Shown: positions 53,331 through 64,000 of the stretch, in pieces
How the letters are laid out: every line of letters begins with the position of its first letter
How positions within the stretch are numbered: position 1 is the stretch's first letter
NCBI GenBank assembly: GCA_022457155.1
Contig: JAJGOT010000509.1
Coordinates: 486,501 to 550,500 of the forward strand
From: Cladopsammia gracilis
Taxonomy: Eukaryota; Cnidaria; Anthozoa; Scleractinia; Dendrophylliidae
DNA: 64,000 nucleotides
Direction: 5' to 3'
Position numbers and translations under genes: made by a program
The notes under the pieces: generated by a model
Databases searched by the model: none
The model's input: only the letters and a program-made list of their open reading frames with translations
What the model was told of the DNA's origin: nothing

Positions 53331-53674
53331 GTTGATCAGTGCGCATTGAAGATGGCGCCCGAGAAGAACGGAAGATGTTTGCTTGCAAATTAAGGAATCT
53401 CAACGAAGATTCATCAATAAAAACCGTTTTGAAAATTACAGTTAGTGCCTTTATTGTTTTTGTCTTTGGGTTTAATGCCTTTTCGAAGAATCTTTTATTT
53501 GAGCAATAACCGCCAGTCTCCCACGCGCTCGACAATATTTCTGGCATAAACTCGCTCTGGCGTCGACTCTCTCGGGTGGCTTTAAATTTGCCAAAATGTG
53601 GAAATATCGCCCCGGAATTTCAAAAGTATCGAATGAGAAAAAAAGGAACATAAAACGCCAAAAACAGTACAATA

Positions 53675-53772
53675 TCCCTCCTGTTGCCTCATTAGCATTA
53701 AGGTATGGGATTGCCCCCTGTCGAATAAACGACAGAGAGGAGCACGGAGTGCTAAGAAGACAACAGGAGGGA
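53675..53772. repeat. Short inverted repeat
   Basis: TCCCTCCTGTTG and CAACAGGAGGGA, with imperfect pairing inside (GCCTCATTAGCA / TGCTAAGAAGAC). Possibly a MITE. Simple repeats follow: (CT)n near 53855 and a C-rich run near 53930. Confidence 0.55.
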
Positions 53773-53979
53773 GGGAGGTGCGAGTTGCCTTCTTAGCCTC
53801 TCGGGTACCCAAAGGGGTTCGAATGACCCCCCGGTGGACTCTCATGCACCACCTATCTCTCTCTCTCTCTTTACGCTGGCTCTTTAAGCCTATCGCGTCA
53901 TCTTGGGCGTCTCCTGACCCTTTGGTGCCCCCCCGCCCCCCACGCCCTCCCGCCACCCCCATTGCACCGCCTCTCTCCA

Positions 53980-55554
53980 AGTGGACTGTCTAATCCTTCG
54001 GTTGGGTTTGGGTTAGGTTGTTTATTATCCCTGTTCTTATCTACTACTACATAAAACATAGTCGATATATTTGTTGAGAAATTAGGAGAAGGGAATGTCA
54101 TGTCAGGTGCAAGGCCTTGACTAAGTAATTCTACGTTTCTCTCAACTTAGTTTATTTACCAAATTAGAAAATTTACAGCGTTGTTAACTATGAAACCATG
54201 TCTACAATATTTAAAACTGTGACTGTCCACATTATACATCTTGGTTTCTCACAAGCGATTATTATCACATCCATTGTATTACATTTCTTGCAAAGCTTCC
54301 CATACCACTTAGGGTCCGCCACATGAACACATCTGTGAGATGGTGATAATATAATCCCTTTTACGAAAAAAGCAAAAGCACTTAGATTTTATTCTATAAT
54401 TTAAAGGAGAGAAAACATTTTGGTAGTGCGATTATTGGCCAAGACGGCATTCAAAGAAACACTCCTTTTGGTCTTTCTAGTTAATATGCGTATCATTTCC
54501 ATTTGCTGTGGGTCGAGGGTGAAATTGTTTATGATTAAAAATCTCAATTTGCACCAAAACGGTTAGTACTCCCTACAAGTTGCCCACGTCTTTCTTCTTA
54601 TCACTTCCGATGTTAACTTTCAAAATGGTACTAATACTGAATTAACTTATATAGTGCTTTTTGAACCAGGCCCTGATCTCTGCACTTTTTTAATGACTAA
54701 TCAAAATAATGAAAGGAAAAATCATTGCAATGCCACAAAACCGTTTAATTAAAAAAACCGTGAGATTATAGTCAAAATAACTGGCCAATTAAAAGAATCC
54801 GATCCGATGGAAAACTCTCCAAGACGACATCGTGACGTCATATATCACGACGTTATCATTGGCATAGCTTTCACACGTAACTGAGTTGTATTTTCAGCTG
54901 TTTAAATTACGAATCTTGCTTTGAATAGTTATAAGGCCTCATAATTCAAGGTCGATTGCTTCAGTTGTTTTAAATGACCTTCAGTGTGTACGTTCGGCTA
55001 ATGAATTCCAAACGTTGATTGACATTTGGCCTTGCATTTTGACAATAATTCACTGATTATTTGTGGAGATACCTTAATACTGCGTTTACCTTGATCGCCA
55101 ATGGTATTGCCCGGCGTAAATATGCCGATATGTTGTTCTCATATTATAGCATGCTTTTTTCTTACCGTTGCGACCTTTTAATTGCCTTAACCAGTTGAAT
55201 TACTCTCTATAATTAAGAAAAAAACTAGTCATTTCCTTGTATTGTCAAAATCGTATAATCGCCTTTCATTTTTTGCTGTCCTCATAAAATAGCTCAAACC
55301 AGCGAAAGTCGTCTTTCAGCTTGCTAAGCTTCATCCTCACTTCAACTGTGGGCTAATGAGATTCCATGTGAAGTCGCATTGGGTTTTTAAACGATTTAGT
55401 ACAGCAACTTGAAGCCAATTACTACCAGAGACTACACCAACTACAGCAGCTACTGGCACCAAACCAAACACGTCCACTCGGCAACTACAAAAACTATGCC
55501 AACTACAGGGACTATGGCAACCAGTAGCGTACAATGGTATTCTACTCATGCTGA
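53980..55554. other. No gene recognised
   Basis: AT-rich. The last 200 bp are the probable 3' untranslated region of the acidic gene on the minus strand, including a short CAACTACA-type repeat near 55430-55520. Nothing else is supported. Confidence 0.4.
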
Positions 55555-58500
55555 CTACAGTTTTGTATCGTAGACATCTGTTTCCTCCTCCGTTTTTGAC
55601 AGTGCTGCACCTTGGGGTGCCTGGTATTCACGAACAGCATGTTCTTCATCTTCCTCTTTTCCTATATTTAATATGAAATAAAGAAATAATCAGTAATTTG
55701 ACAGATTGATAAGCCAGTCATTTACGTAGAGGGCGCATCGAATAACGATCGAAGCAAATAAAATCCCGTAGCTCCTGTATTAGTAATACTCAGTATGTGG
55801 TCATGCCTCAACTGATCAAAACCATGCAAGCCTTAAAACGTCCCTTTCTAAAGGAATAAAGATACTCTGGAAATGCATCTTTCCCATAAAATAACCTGTC
55901 ACAATCACTGTGGTCAGTCAGCCCAGCAGCAAAATGCTATTATAGCTTCTGGAGAGCTATTTACTCACTTTTTACTTCGTCTCGTACAGACTCAAATTCG
56001 GCTGCTTGAGCTCGAGGTTTTATTATGTCATCACCACCGGGCCTTTCTTCTTCAGCATCGCCGTCAGTTGGTTGACCTTTGCCCGCATCATGGTCAGTTG
56101 GTACATCAACTCCTTCATCAGCATCACGGTGAGGTGGTACATCAACTCCTTCATCAGCATCACGGTGAGGTGGTACATCAACTCCTTCATCAGCATCACG
56201 GTGAGGTGGTACATCAACTCCTTCATCAGCATCACTGTGAGGTGGTACATCAACTCCTTCCTCAGCATCACTGTGAGGTGGTACATCAACTCCTTCATCA
56301 GCATCACGGTGAGGTGGTACATCAACTCCTTCATCAGCATCACGGTGAGGTGGTACATCAACTCCTTCATCAGCATCACGGTGAGGTGGTACATCAACTC
56401 CTTCATCCGCATCACGGTGAGGTGGTACATCAACTCCGTCATCAGCATCACGGTGAGGTGGTACATCAACTCCTTCATCAGCATCACTGTGAGGTGGTAC
56501 ATCAACTCCTTCATCAGCATCACGGTGAGGTGGTACATCAACTCCTTCATCAGCATCACGGTGAGGTGGTACATCAACTCCTTCATCCGCATCACGGTGA
56601 GGTGGTACATCAACTCCGTCATCAGCATCACGGTGAGGTGGTACATCAACTCCTTCATCAGCATCACTGTGAGGTGGTACATCAACTCCTTCATCAGCAT
56701 CACGGTGAGGTGGTACATCAACTCCTTCATCCGCATCACGGTGAGGTGGTACATCAACTCCGTCATCAGCATCACGGTGAGGTGGTACATCAACTCCTTC
56801 ATCAGCATCACGGTGAGGTGGTACATCAACTCCTTCATCAGCATCACGGTCAGTAGGTACATCAACTCCTTCATCAGCATCACGGTCAGTAGGTACATCC
56901 ACTCCTTCATCTGCATCACGGTCAGTTGGTACATCAACGCCTTCATCAGCATCACGGTCAGTTGGTACATCAACTCCTTCATCAGCATCACGGTCAGTTG
57001 GTACATTAACTCCTTCATCCGCATCACCGTCAGTTGGTTCACCTTCGCCCACATGTGCATCATGGTCAGTTGGTACATCAACTCCATCACCTGCATCACG
57101 GTGAGGTGGTACATCAACTCCTTCATCAGCATCACGGTCAGTTGGTAGATCAACTCCTTCATCAGCATCACGGTCAGGTGGTACATCAACTCCTTCATCA
57201 GCATCACGGTCAGTTGGTACATCAACTCCTTCATCTGCATCATGGCCAGTTGGTACATTAACTCCTTCATCCGCATCACCGTCAGTTGGTTCACCTTCGC
57301 CCACATGTGCATCATGGTCAGTTGGTACATCAACTCCATCACCTGCATCACGGTGAGGTGGTACATCAACTCCTTCATCAGCATCACGGTCAGTTGGTAG
57401 ATCAACTCCTTCATCAGCATCACGGTCAGTTGGTATATCAGCTCCTTCATCAGCATCACGGTCAGTTGGTACATCAACTCCTTCATCAGCATCATGATCA
57501 GGTGGTACATCAACCCCTTCATCAGCATCATGATCAGTTGGTACATCAACTCCTTCATCTGCATCACGATCAGTTGGTACATTAACTCCTCCATCTGCAT
57601 CACGGTCAGTTGGTACATCAACTTCATCTGCATCACGGTCAGTTGGTACATCAACTCCTCCATCTGCATCACGGTGAGGTGGTGCATAAACTCCTTCATC
57701 TGCATCACGGTCAGGTGGTACATCAACTCCTCCACCTGCACCTCGATGAGGTGGTGCATCAACTCCTTCATCTGCATCACGGTCAGTTGGTACATCAACT
57801 CCTCCACCTGCACCTCGGTGAGGTGGTGCATCAACTCCTTCATCTGCATCACGGTCAGGTGGTACATCAACTTCTGTATCTGCATCACGATCAGTTACTT
57901 CAATCACTCCTTCTCTTGCATCATATTCCGTTGGTTCGTTTACGCCTTTACTTGCATCGCCATCAGCTGATTCACCAATGTATTTATCATCCTCTCCTTG
58001 TTCTCCTTCAGGGTTAGTTGTATCGTGTACTACTTCTGCTTTTGCTTTTGGTTCTTCTTGGTCCTTCTCTCCTTCCATTTCTCGTTCCTCTGCTACCTCC
58101 TCTTCATAAGCTGTGTTGATAAAAAGACGCTCGGTTATTTATTTTTTAAGCCAGGGGTTTAAAATTATTAGGTGGAACTCTGACTTGTCTTACCTAAGCA
58201 TATAATGTGTTGCTTACTCATTTGATCACTGACCAGAAACTCAGTAGCGTTAATTAAGAATATTTGTGCACGACATTTTGAACTAGCTACTTTTGAGATA
58301 GATTTAGCTGTGATCATTTGATACATTTTAAGCGTAACGCCTTCCCTGTTTCCATTAAATTATGGTTACACGAGTAGAAGTTTTGGAAACACTCATCGAA
58401 GGCGAGTGCTTCCACAACTATTTCGAGATCTCCAAAACTTCGTCGAATGTTACCATAACTTAAGGAAACACGGAAAGAAAGTTTCCTATTGATTTTAAAA

Positions 58501-61500
58501 TATGACCGCTCAATTTTTTTTATATGTTCCCATAGAGTTATGGTAAATGGTTTTCACTCCGTTGTATCATACCTTTTTTAACCCTATTCAGCCTGGGCTT
58601 TTTTTGAGTTTCTGAGCCTGGGGGGGGGGGGGGGGGCACATTGTGCCCCCCTCGTAAATTCAAGAACATTAAGGCTATGGCAATGAAACCTAGAGGGTAC
58701 ATAGTACGTCCAAAGCTGTCTTCTTTTGCGGTCCGCACAATGGAGCGATGACGTCATATGACGTAGTTATTAGGTAATTAGTTATACGGCCGCCATCTTG
58801 GATCCGCCATCTTGGATTTCTGAATTTTTTAAAAACTTCTTAAAAACCGTCCAAATTCACTCAAAATTAATCAAAACCAATAAATAAACGCTAAATGACG
58901 TAAAAATATAAAAGTTATACCAATAAATATTGTTTTCTTCATTCAAATGTATAAATATGCAAATTTCAAAAAACATGGCTGTCAAAATCTTGTTGCCAAG
59001 TAAACATCAAGTCACGTGATCAAAAAATTGTCATAAAATTGTTGCCAGATAAAAGTCACAAAGTTCGATGGCGTTTGAATACATATTAAAGAAGTTATGA
59101 ATGTTCAAAGTTAGCGCGGGCACTTTGTGCCCCCCCCCCCCCCCTCATATTTACCAGAGTCACGTTTACTTTGCTGGTCTGCATTGCTATTCCTTCCCGG
59201 GCGTTCGCGAGTTGGATGGATGGTAACTGATTAAAAATAAAATCGATCATTTAACTTGAGGTTAAAAATAAATTTAAATCTCTATTATAACCTAATGAAA
59301 GTGATTGTTAGGGCGTGGCCTGAGGTTGCTGCAGGTGACTCATTCGGCTTGAGGTTTGAAAGTGGAATTGATAAGAGACTCAACTGATGCCCTGTTATGT
59401 CCTTGTAGGCAAAATACAATAACTTTGAGCATAAATTCCCAACGCAGCGTATATTGCTTTATAATTCTGACGGATTATGTGAGTTATCTTTTAAAAATTA
59501 CCCTTTAACCGCCATTTAGAGGAGTGAAACATGTTGGCGTTTGCTAATCACCTGCTTGTAGGTCTTTAATTTAGAGCAGTTTTCAATTGCGTGTCGAAAG
59601 TAATTACACAATTGCTTTGGTTTTTCATTGCTACGCTTTGTGATTGGCTAAAAAATCTCGCGCCACTTTCTCGACCAATCAGAAGTAAAACCCAAACCAA
59701 TCGTGACTTGCGCGCACGCGTTTTCCCGCGCTTGGCGCCGCCGACATGCAATTGCTTCGAGCTCTGATTGGTTCACTGGATTGTCAACGACTGTTATGAT
59801 TGGTAAGAGTGATAACTTTGGTTTTGGTTTTACGACACTCAATTGAAAACTGCTCTAAACAATACATGTCATTGTCAAGTGAAAGTAAGATCAACAATCA
59901 GCTTTACCTTCCACCAACGACGTAATCGGTCCCTCCTGCTCATAATCTGCGTTAATTATAAAAGAATGACGACAATATTCTGAGAACATTTGACATTTCA
60001 TGTGATTATCACTGCAAATCAAATGCATCTACTTTCATCGTCTGGACGTGCACCCATTCACCACGCTCTCAGCAAGTCCCATTATATTTATTAACTACTA
60101 TATAATATGCTAATATTGAATAAAATACCACTAATAAATATAAACAATAATAAAAATTCTCAGCAGCAAAAAGGTCTGCACATGGCCCTACAATATGGGC
60201 CACAGTCGTCCAATATCTGAGTCTGTCTGTATCATAAGAGGAATCGTACAGTTTTGTTTTAAGAGGCAAAAGTTGCTGACTGGCGGATTTCAAGTGAAAA
60301 TTATTCCAAAGTAGGGCGACGTGATTAAAGAAAATATTCTCTAAATAGTGTTGTACTAAAACAACAAGTCCGACGAAGGGCGACAACTATAAAAATAAAC
60401 GTTATGGTTTAGCTGGATGTTGAACGAACTGTTTATACATTTAAAAACGAAACATAGATCACAGCACACCAACCAGTACAAAATAGGGAGTAGGGTCATG
60501 GAGATAAAGTGCGATTAGTCGTAAGGTGGGAGATTCGGACCATTGGTTACATCTTAGAATAACACGGGTAACACGCCTCTGCACACCCTCAAGAAGGTTT
60601 GAATCTGAAATAAATGATTGAGGATCCCAGAACTCACTGACATAAACTAGTTGGGAGCGCACGGATGACAAATATAGCAACCTTTTGCGTTCAGTCGTGG
60701 GCGTGGTCGCTCATGGTGTAGGAACTAACCGCGAGAGATGGGCTAGTTCGCTTTCTAGATATTCTTAGCACTTCGCATTCACAATGATTAAAAGAGAGTC
60801 CTCGTTGCATAGATCAGTCGGATAGGTGATTCAGGTCACTTTGAAGAGCAGCGCAATCCTCAGAGCTACGAACTACTCGGGGCCATTTGGCATCATCTGC
60901 GAAGAGAGCGAGGGTACTAACGTGGCAAGTGACCTCGGGTACTATATCATTGATGTACAAGAGAAATAGAAAGGGAAACGAACTACGAAAACGCCCTGAG
61001 GAACATCAGATGTTACAGATACCCAAGGGGAGTATTCGCCGCCTACTAGAACCCTCTAACGACCCGTGCAGTGACCCCTGGATGCCGAACAATGCAGTAG
61101 GCCTGCACCTCTTCGGAACCTCTAATTTCATTGGACCTGGATAAGGTGCACCTCTATTGTTTTTAGGGCTAGGGTCCATTGTTGTGTTGTTTGTTTTAAT
61201 GTTTTCTTAGCCAATCCTGTGAGGCGTTACGAAAGGTGCAGGTCTGCCCGAACAATGACAGCTTGCTGAAATCCAGTATCGAGCGAGGTAGCCAAGTCAT
61301 GGTGGACAGACTGTACAAAGCCGTGCTGCAAGTCTAACATGAGATGGACAAGATCGGGTGGTAATTTTTTAAAGGCGCAATGCGCACAGAGCTTCCCGAC
61401 TATGGACAGCAGTGAAATCTGGGGAAAATTTGAGATCGTTGATAGTAGGAAGTCACCGGTTATACCTAGGACAAAATAACAAAGGACAGCTGTTTACCTG

Positions 61501-62671
61501 AGTCTGATGATGCATCACTTCTATGTTGATCTACAAACAAAAAACGAAGGTTATATTGAAATGTTCAATATGTTTGTTAACAGTTTTGAGTTTTATTGTG
61601 AAAAAATAGTTCGCCTTGTTCTTAGTCTAAATTTTTGAAAACGATGCTGCTCTGTTGATGTGACCGAGAGAGGGCGCCACGCCTTATTTTCTTTACTCCA
61701 CCAACATGCTGCAAGTAGTTCTCGAGGTAGGTATAGCACTTATAAACCTCTATTGTAAAATCGTGTATGTACATATAATATATAAAGAAAAAATAGAAAA
61801 GCATTTTTTTAGGAACAGGAAAAAAGTTGTGAATCTATATAGTCTACTGTAACCATTATTTGTAAATCAATGCAAAAGTACATAATTCATAAGATAGTCA
61901 ATCACAAAGCACCTTGCTCTTCAGACAAGAGGCAAGAAATTTGCATTTCAATCCATTCCCGATCAGCATCAGCATCATCATCATCATCATAATCCTCGTC
62001 ATCACTGCTGTCATCTTCGTCGTCACTTTCTTCGTCATCTAGCAGCAGAAACGAAAGAAACGCCGTTAAAACGTAATCAATCTATCATTCGATTGATGTC
62101 CAATAGCTGAATGAATCAGCAAATCTAGCAATCAATGAACGAATGAATCTATCAATGAATCAATTAATCAATTAATCCAGCAGTCCATCCACTCAGGCCT
62201 CCAGCCACCCATCCATCCATCCATCCATCCATCCATCCATTAATCCATCCATTCATCCGCTCATCTTACTATCTATCAAAAGCGTAGAGCTTGTAGGACT
62301 TCTTCTTCCAATAGGTTTTTTTTACTCTTTATGATCAGTGGGGGATGACCTCTCAGTATTATTTACCTGCAATAACTTTTAGCTATATCAACAATGGTGT
62401 GTGTATTGCTTTACCTTAAGCACGTAATCCAAATATTATCACATCACGCGATGTTGAATTTTCATTATAATTAGAGTTTGCGGTCTGTGTGGGTACGTTT
62501 GCGTCATTCTCAACCCTCGCGTGCAACCCCGATCCGGATATGACTTTCATGCACAAAGGAGCCTTATATGAAATATAATTGCATGGAAAGGTTCATTACC
62601 CTCGTCACTGTCATCCTCCTCAATGTCCTCGATACCATGTTGGTCCTGTTGTCCTTCCCCACCTTGCTCTG
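55555..62671 (-). CDS. Acidic repeat protein gene (multi-exon, 5' end not seen)
   Basis: Minus-strand exons, 5' to 3': 62671-62600, 62038-61913, 61530-61498, 59946-59908, 58110-55969 and 55661-55555 (stop TAG). Each begins two bases into a codon and ends after one (phase 1-1), so all join in frame; acceptors end AG, donors start GT (the 61912 donor, GTGCTT, is weak). The protein runs [20 protein letters not shown], an Asp run, short linkers, then a Glu/Lys segment, ~50 copies of a 12-residue repeat ([24 protein letters not shown]) and a C-terminal [13 protein letters not shown] 14-nt microexon at 63572-63559 (EDEE) may precede. I do not recognise the gene. In corals very acidic proteins include secreted skeletal-matrix proteins, but no signal peptide is visible, so that is only a hypothesis. 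Confidence 0.75.
56080..57890 (-). repeat. 36-bp in-frame repeat array in the acidic gene
   Basis: About 50 units of 36 bp (plus strand CATCAACTCCTTCATCAGCA and onward), i.e. 12 residues each. Units alternate between DRD...VPT and HRD...VPP types in blocks, and larger blocks of five to seven units repeat (for example 57001-57150 and 57241-57390). This shows growth by unequal exchange while keeping the frame. Long frames on other strands here are shadows. Confidence 0.95.
58341..58477. repeat. Imperfect hairpin
   Basis: CTTCCCTGTTTCC pairs with GGAAACACGGAAAG; TATGGTTAC with GTTACCATA; GAAGTTTTGGA with TCCAAAACTTC. Lies in an intron of the acidic gene. Confidence 0.75.
58578..59160. repeat. 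Repeat bounded by a G run and a C run
   Basis: AACCCTATTCAGCCTGGG and TTTCTGAGCCTGG precede 18 G at 58620; GGGCACTTTGTGCCCC precedes a 17-C run at 59130. The inner ends GGGGGCACATTGTGCCCCCC and GGGCACTTTGTGCCCC resemble each other in inversion. The left end is shared with 27340-27380. Confidence 0.5.
59573..59856 (+). mobile_element. 280-bp MITE family, copy 9
   Basis: AGAGCAGTTTTCAATTGCGT to CACTCAATTGAAAACTGCTCT, full length, with TA on both sides (TTTA|GAGC...GCTC|TAAA), consistent with a TA target site. Confidence 0.85.
60060..61480 (-). pseudogene. LINE reverse transcriptase pseudogene
   Basis: Minus-strand pieces in order: a segment with IVGKLCAH and [18 protein letters not shown] (61430-61260), VPQG (near 60985), [10 protein letters not shown] (near 60960), [11 protein letters not shown] (RT motif C, near 60905), then [20 protein letters not shown] (60680-60600) and [20 protein letters not shown] (near 60300). 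Frameshifts and stops separate them. It belongs with CR1/jockey-like LINEs. It lies within an intron of the acidic gene and on the same strand. Confidence 0.75.
61099..61245. mobile_element. MITE inserted in the LINE pseudogene
   Basis: GCCTGCACCT and AGGTGCAGG ends, with CCGAACAATG-like words on both sides (61086 and 61250) as a probable target duplication. The interior matches 26213-26290. Confidence 0.55.
62207..62256. repeat. (CATC)n microsatellite
   Basis: About ten CATC units, slightly interrupted at the right; in an intron of the acidic gene. Confidence 0.9.
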
Positions 62672-64000
62672 CTGCGAATAATGTTGCAACATACATTTAA
62701 ATGACTCAATAATGTTTATTTTGTTTTACGAGTAATAGTTATAAGGTTATTTATTCAGGGAGCTCACGTCACCCAGGTGTTTTTAAGTCAGGCCCTGTCT
62801 ATTTATACACCTGCAAATAACCCAATTTCTACTTGAGACAAGTATCCATCTTAATGGGTTATCGAAACCAGGAGTATTCACGATCTAGACCTAAATCTGA
62901 TGATGGATCTTGACAGATCATTTTTCATTGTCCTGACCGACCATTGTCTGTCACATGTAACTCAAGCAATCTACACTCCGCCCAAGCAATACTATTACTC
63001 CATTTCTTATTTTTTCACTACCATCATCGGCATTTGGTTCGTCCATATCCATAAGGCTACATTTTCCAGCATCATCTATACATTGTCGCTTCAATATAAG
63101 CAATCAGTGTTTGTATCAAATTTCACTAAAATACATGTTAAAATGTTTGTCTTCTTATCTTTCAGGTCTGATTATTTGGCCAGCGTTTGTCGTTAAGAGT
63201 CTTGTTGAAGTAAGTTACAGAGTTTTTGAGTTACGAAATCCTAACCACTTTAAAATACAAAGGAAATGCATCTTTTTGTTCGTTTTGCCGTAATTGTAGG
63301 ATCGACCGTTATCCATCCAGAAAAACAATCAGTAGAACAGTGGCCTATTGTCCTTCTTGTGATTGTCATTATTCTTTCACGGATAATCAGTCCCAAACTG
63401 TATGAATGTGACAAATAGACAGCACTTTCGAATTATGATTTAAAAACAATAAAACTATGGATACGATCTTATCAACATCACAGTTCCTTTTGGAAGCGTA
63501 CATTTGTGTCATTGAATTATCTATTGAACATAATAGAATAGAAAAACCTCATTTGTACCTTCCTCGTCTTCGCTGCGGGGGAAAAATGCTCGCAAATAGA
63601 TCCAAAACTCTCGCATTTTGTCTTTTACGGTTCTTCGTACCTGATGAAATGAGAAGTGGTGTAGTCGTATAAATTCAGGTTGATTCTGCACGCACATTAT
63701 ACTTTAACTTTAGCTATATTTAGGCGACAAAACTTAAGCTAAAGTACTAGCTTAAATTCCTATTCCTCAGATACAATTACAGAAAGGTTAATTATTAACA
63801 GGTAGAGCAACATACTGACAAGCTAGGGACAGTTTGCCTTCATGTTTTAAAATCTATTTAATTAAATGAACTACCAATTGAAGTCTGGTCGCATAGAATT
63901 TTGTCTTGTAAGTGTTTGAAGCCCTACCCTAATTCCACCTTACTAGGGAGCCTTCTAAAGAAATGGACACCTATTAAAGAATGGTTTAAGAAAATATCAA
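62672..64000. other. Upstream part of the acidic gene region; little else seen
   Basis: Contains the possible 14-nt microexon (63559-63572, -). No exon with a signal peptide or start could be established. A plus-strand exon-like stretch at 63166-63209 is listed among the rejected items. Confidence 0.3.

Noticed and set aside
53582..54101. Arg/Gly-rich frames such as the 132-aa minus frame
   Set aside because: They run through C-rich and CT simple repeats and an inverted repeat; composition explains them.
55873..58017. Long plus-strand and second minus-strand frames across the 36-bp repeat
   Set aside because: Shadows of the acidic gene exon; only the 55969-58110 minus frame fits splice sites and phase on both sides.
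63166..63209. Plus-strand exon encoding LIIWPAFVVKSLVE between TTTCAG and GTAAGT
   Set aside because: Good splice signals, but a single 44-nt stretch with no neighbouring exon in phase and no family support.

Overview
The window looks like invertebrate, most likely cnidarian (stony coral or sea anemone), nuclear DNA. The grounds are AT-rich intron-containing genes, an abundance of short inverted-repeat elements, CR1/L2-like LINE remains, a Penelope-like fragment, tRNA-derived SINEs, and a virus-like protein-primed type B DNA polymerase element of a kind frequent in cnidarian genomes. The taxon is inference; no rRNA or mitochondrial marker is present.

1-8.9 kb is the right part of a virus-like element, cut by the window edge. 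It has six intronless genes: a partial helix-turn-helix (HTH) protein (1-375, -), a 73-aa ORF (2993-3214, +), a compact leftward cluster of an HTH protein, a 71-aa protein and an acidic-tailed protein (4626 to 3279), and, diverging from it, an intact 1,300-aa type B DNA polymerase (4666-8568, +). Start codons follow an A run behind a pyrimidine/C-rich tract. Perfect palindromes sit where the polymerase and the convergent gene pair end. A 1.4-kb array of palindromic 36-45 bp repeats separates the gene groups, and the element ends in a 63-bp-arm hairpin (8647-8923).

8.9-24.1 kb is mostly duplicated repeat DNA. A ~2.2-kb block occurs at 8924-11088 and 14929-17225, with a third partial copy of its end near 23.6-24.1 kb. 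A second block, carrying a LINE tail and a MITE, occurs at 12.4-13.65 and 22.1-23.4 kb. Inserted MITEs, a 3-kb terminal-inverted-repeat element (18683-21648) and an expanded pentanucleotide tail complete it.

24-38 kb is gene-poor. It holds a SINE, a TTAA-flanked element, one possible decayed exon (26839-27243), an exon-like ~95-bp unit repeated six times, many copies of one ~280-bp MITE, several long palindromes, a Penelope-like fragment and a 1.2-kb foldback element whose arms are tandem ~22-bp repeats.

38.5-44.5 kb (+) carries the C-terminal exons of a TTC39 (TTC39C-like) tetratricopeptide gene, with MITEs and minisatellites in its introns. 47.8-51.5 kb is a three-level nested insertion: a LINE (-) interrupted by a TTAA-flanked DNA transposon (+), itself interrupted by an L2/CR1-like LINE (+).

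55.5-63.6 kb (-) carries a multi-exon host gene for an extremely acidic repetitive protein. Six well-supported exons, all consistent in splice phase, include one of 2.1 kb made of about 50 copies of a 12-residue repeat. A LINE reverse-transcriptase pseudogene (60.06-61.48 kb, -) lies in one of its introns.
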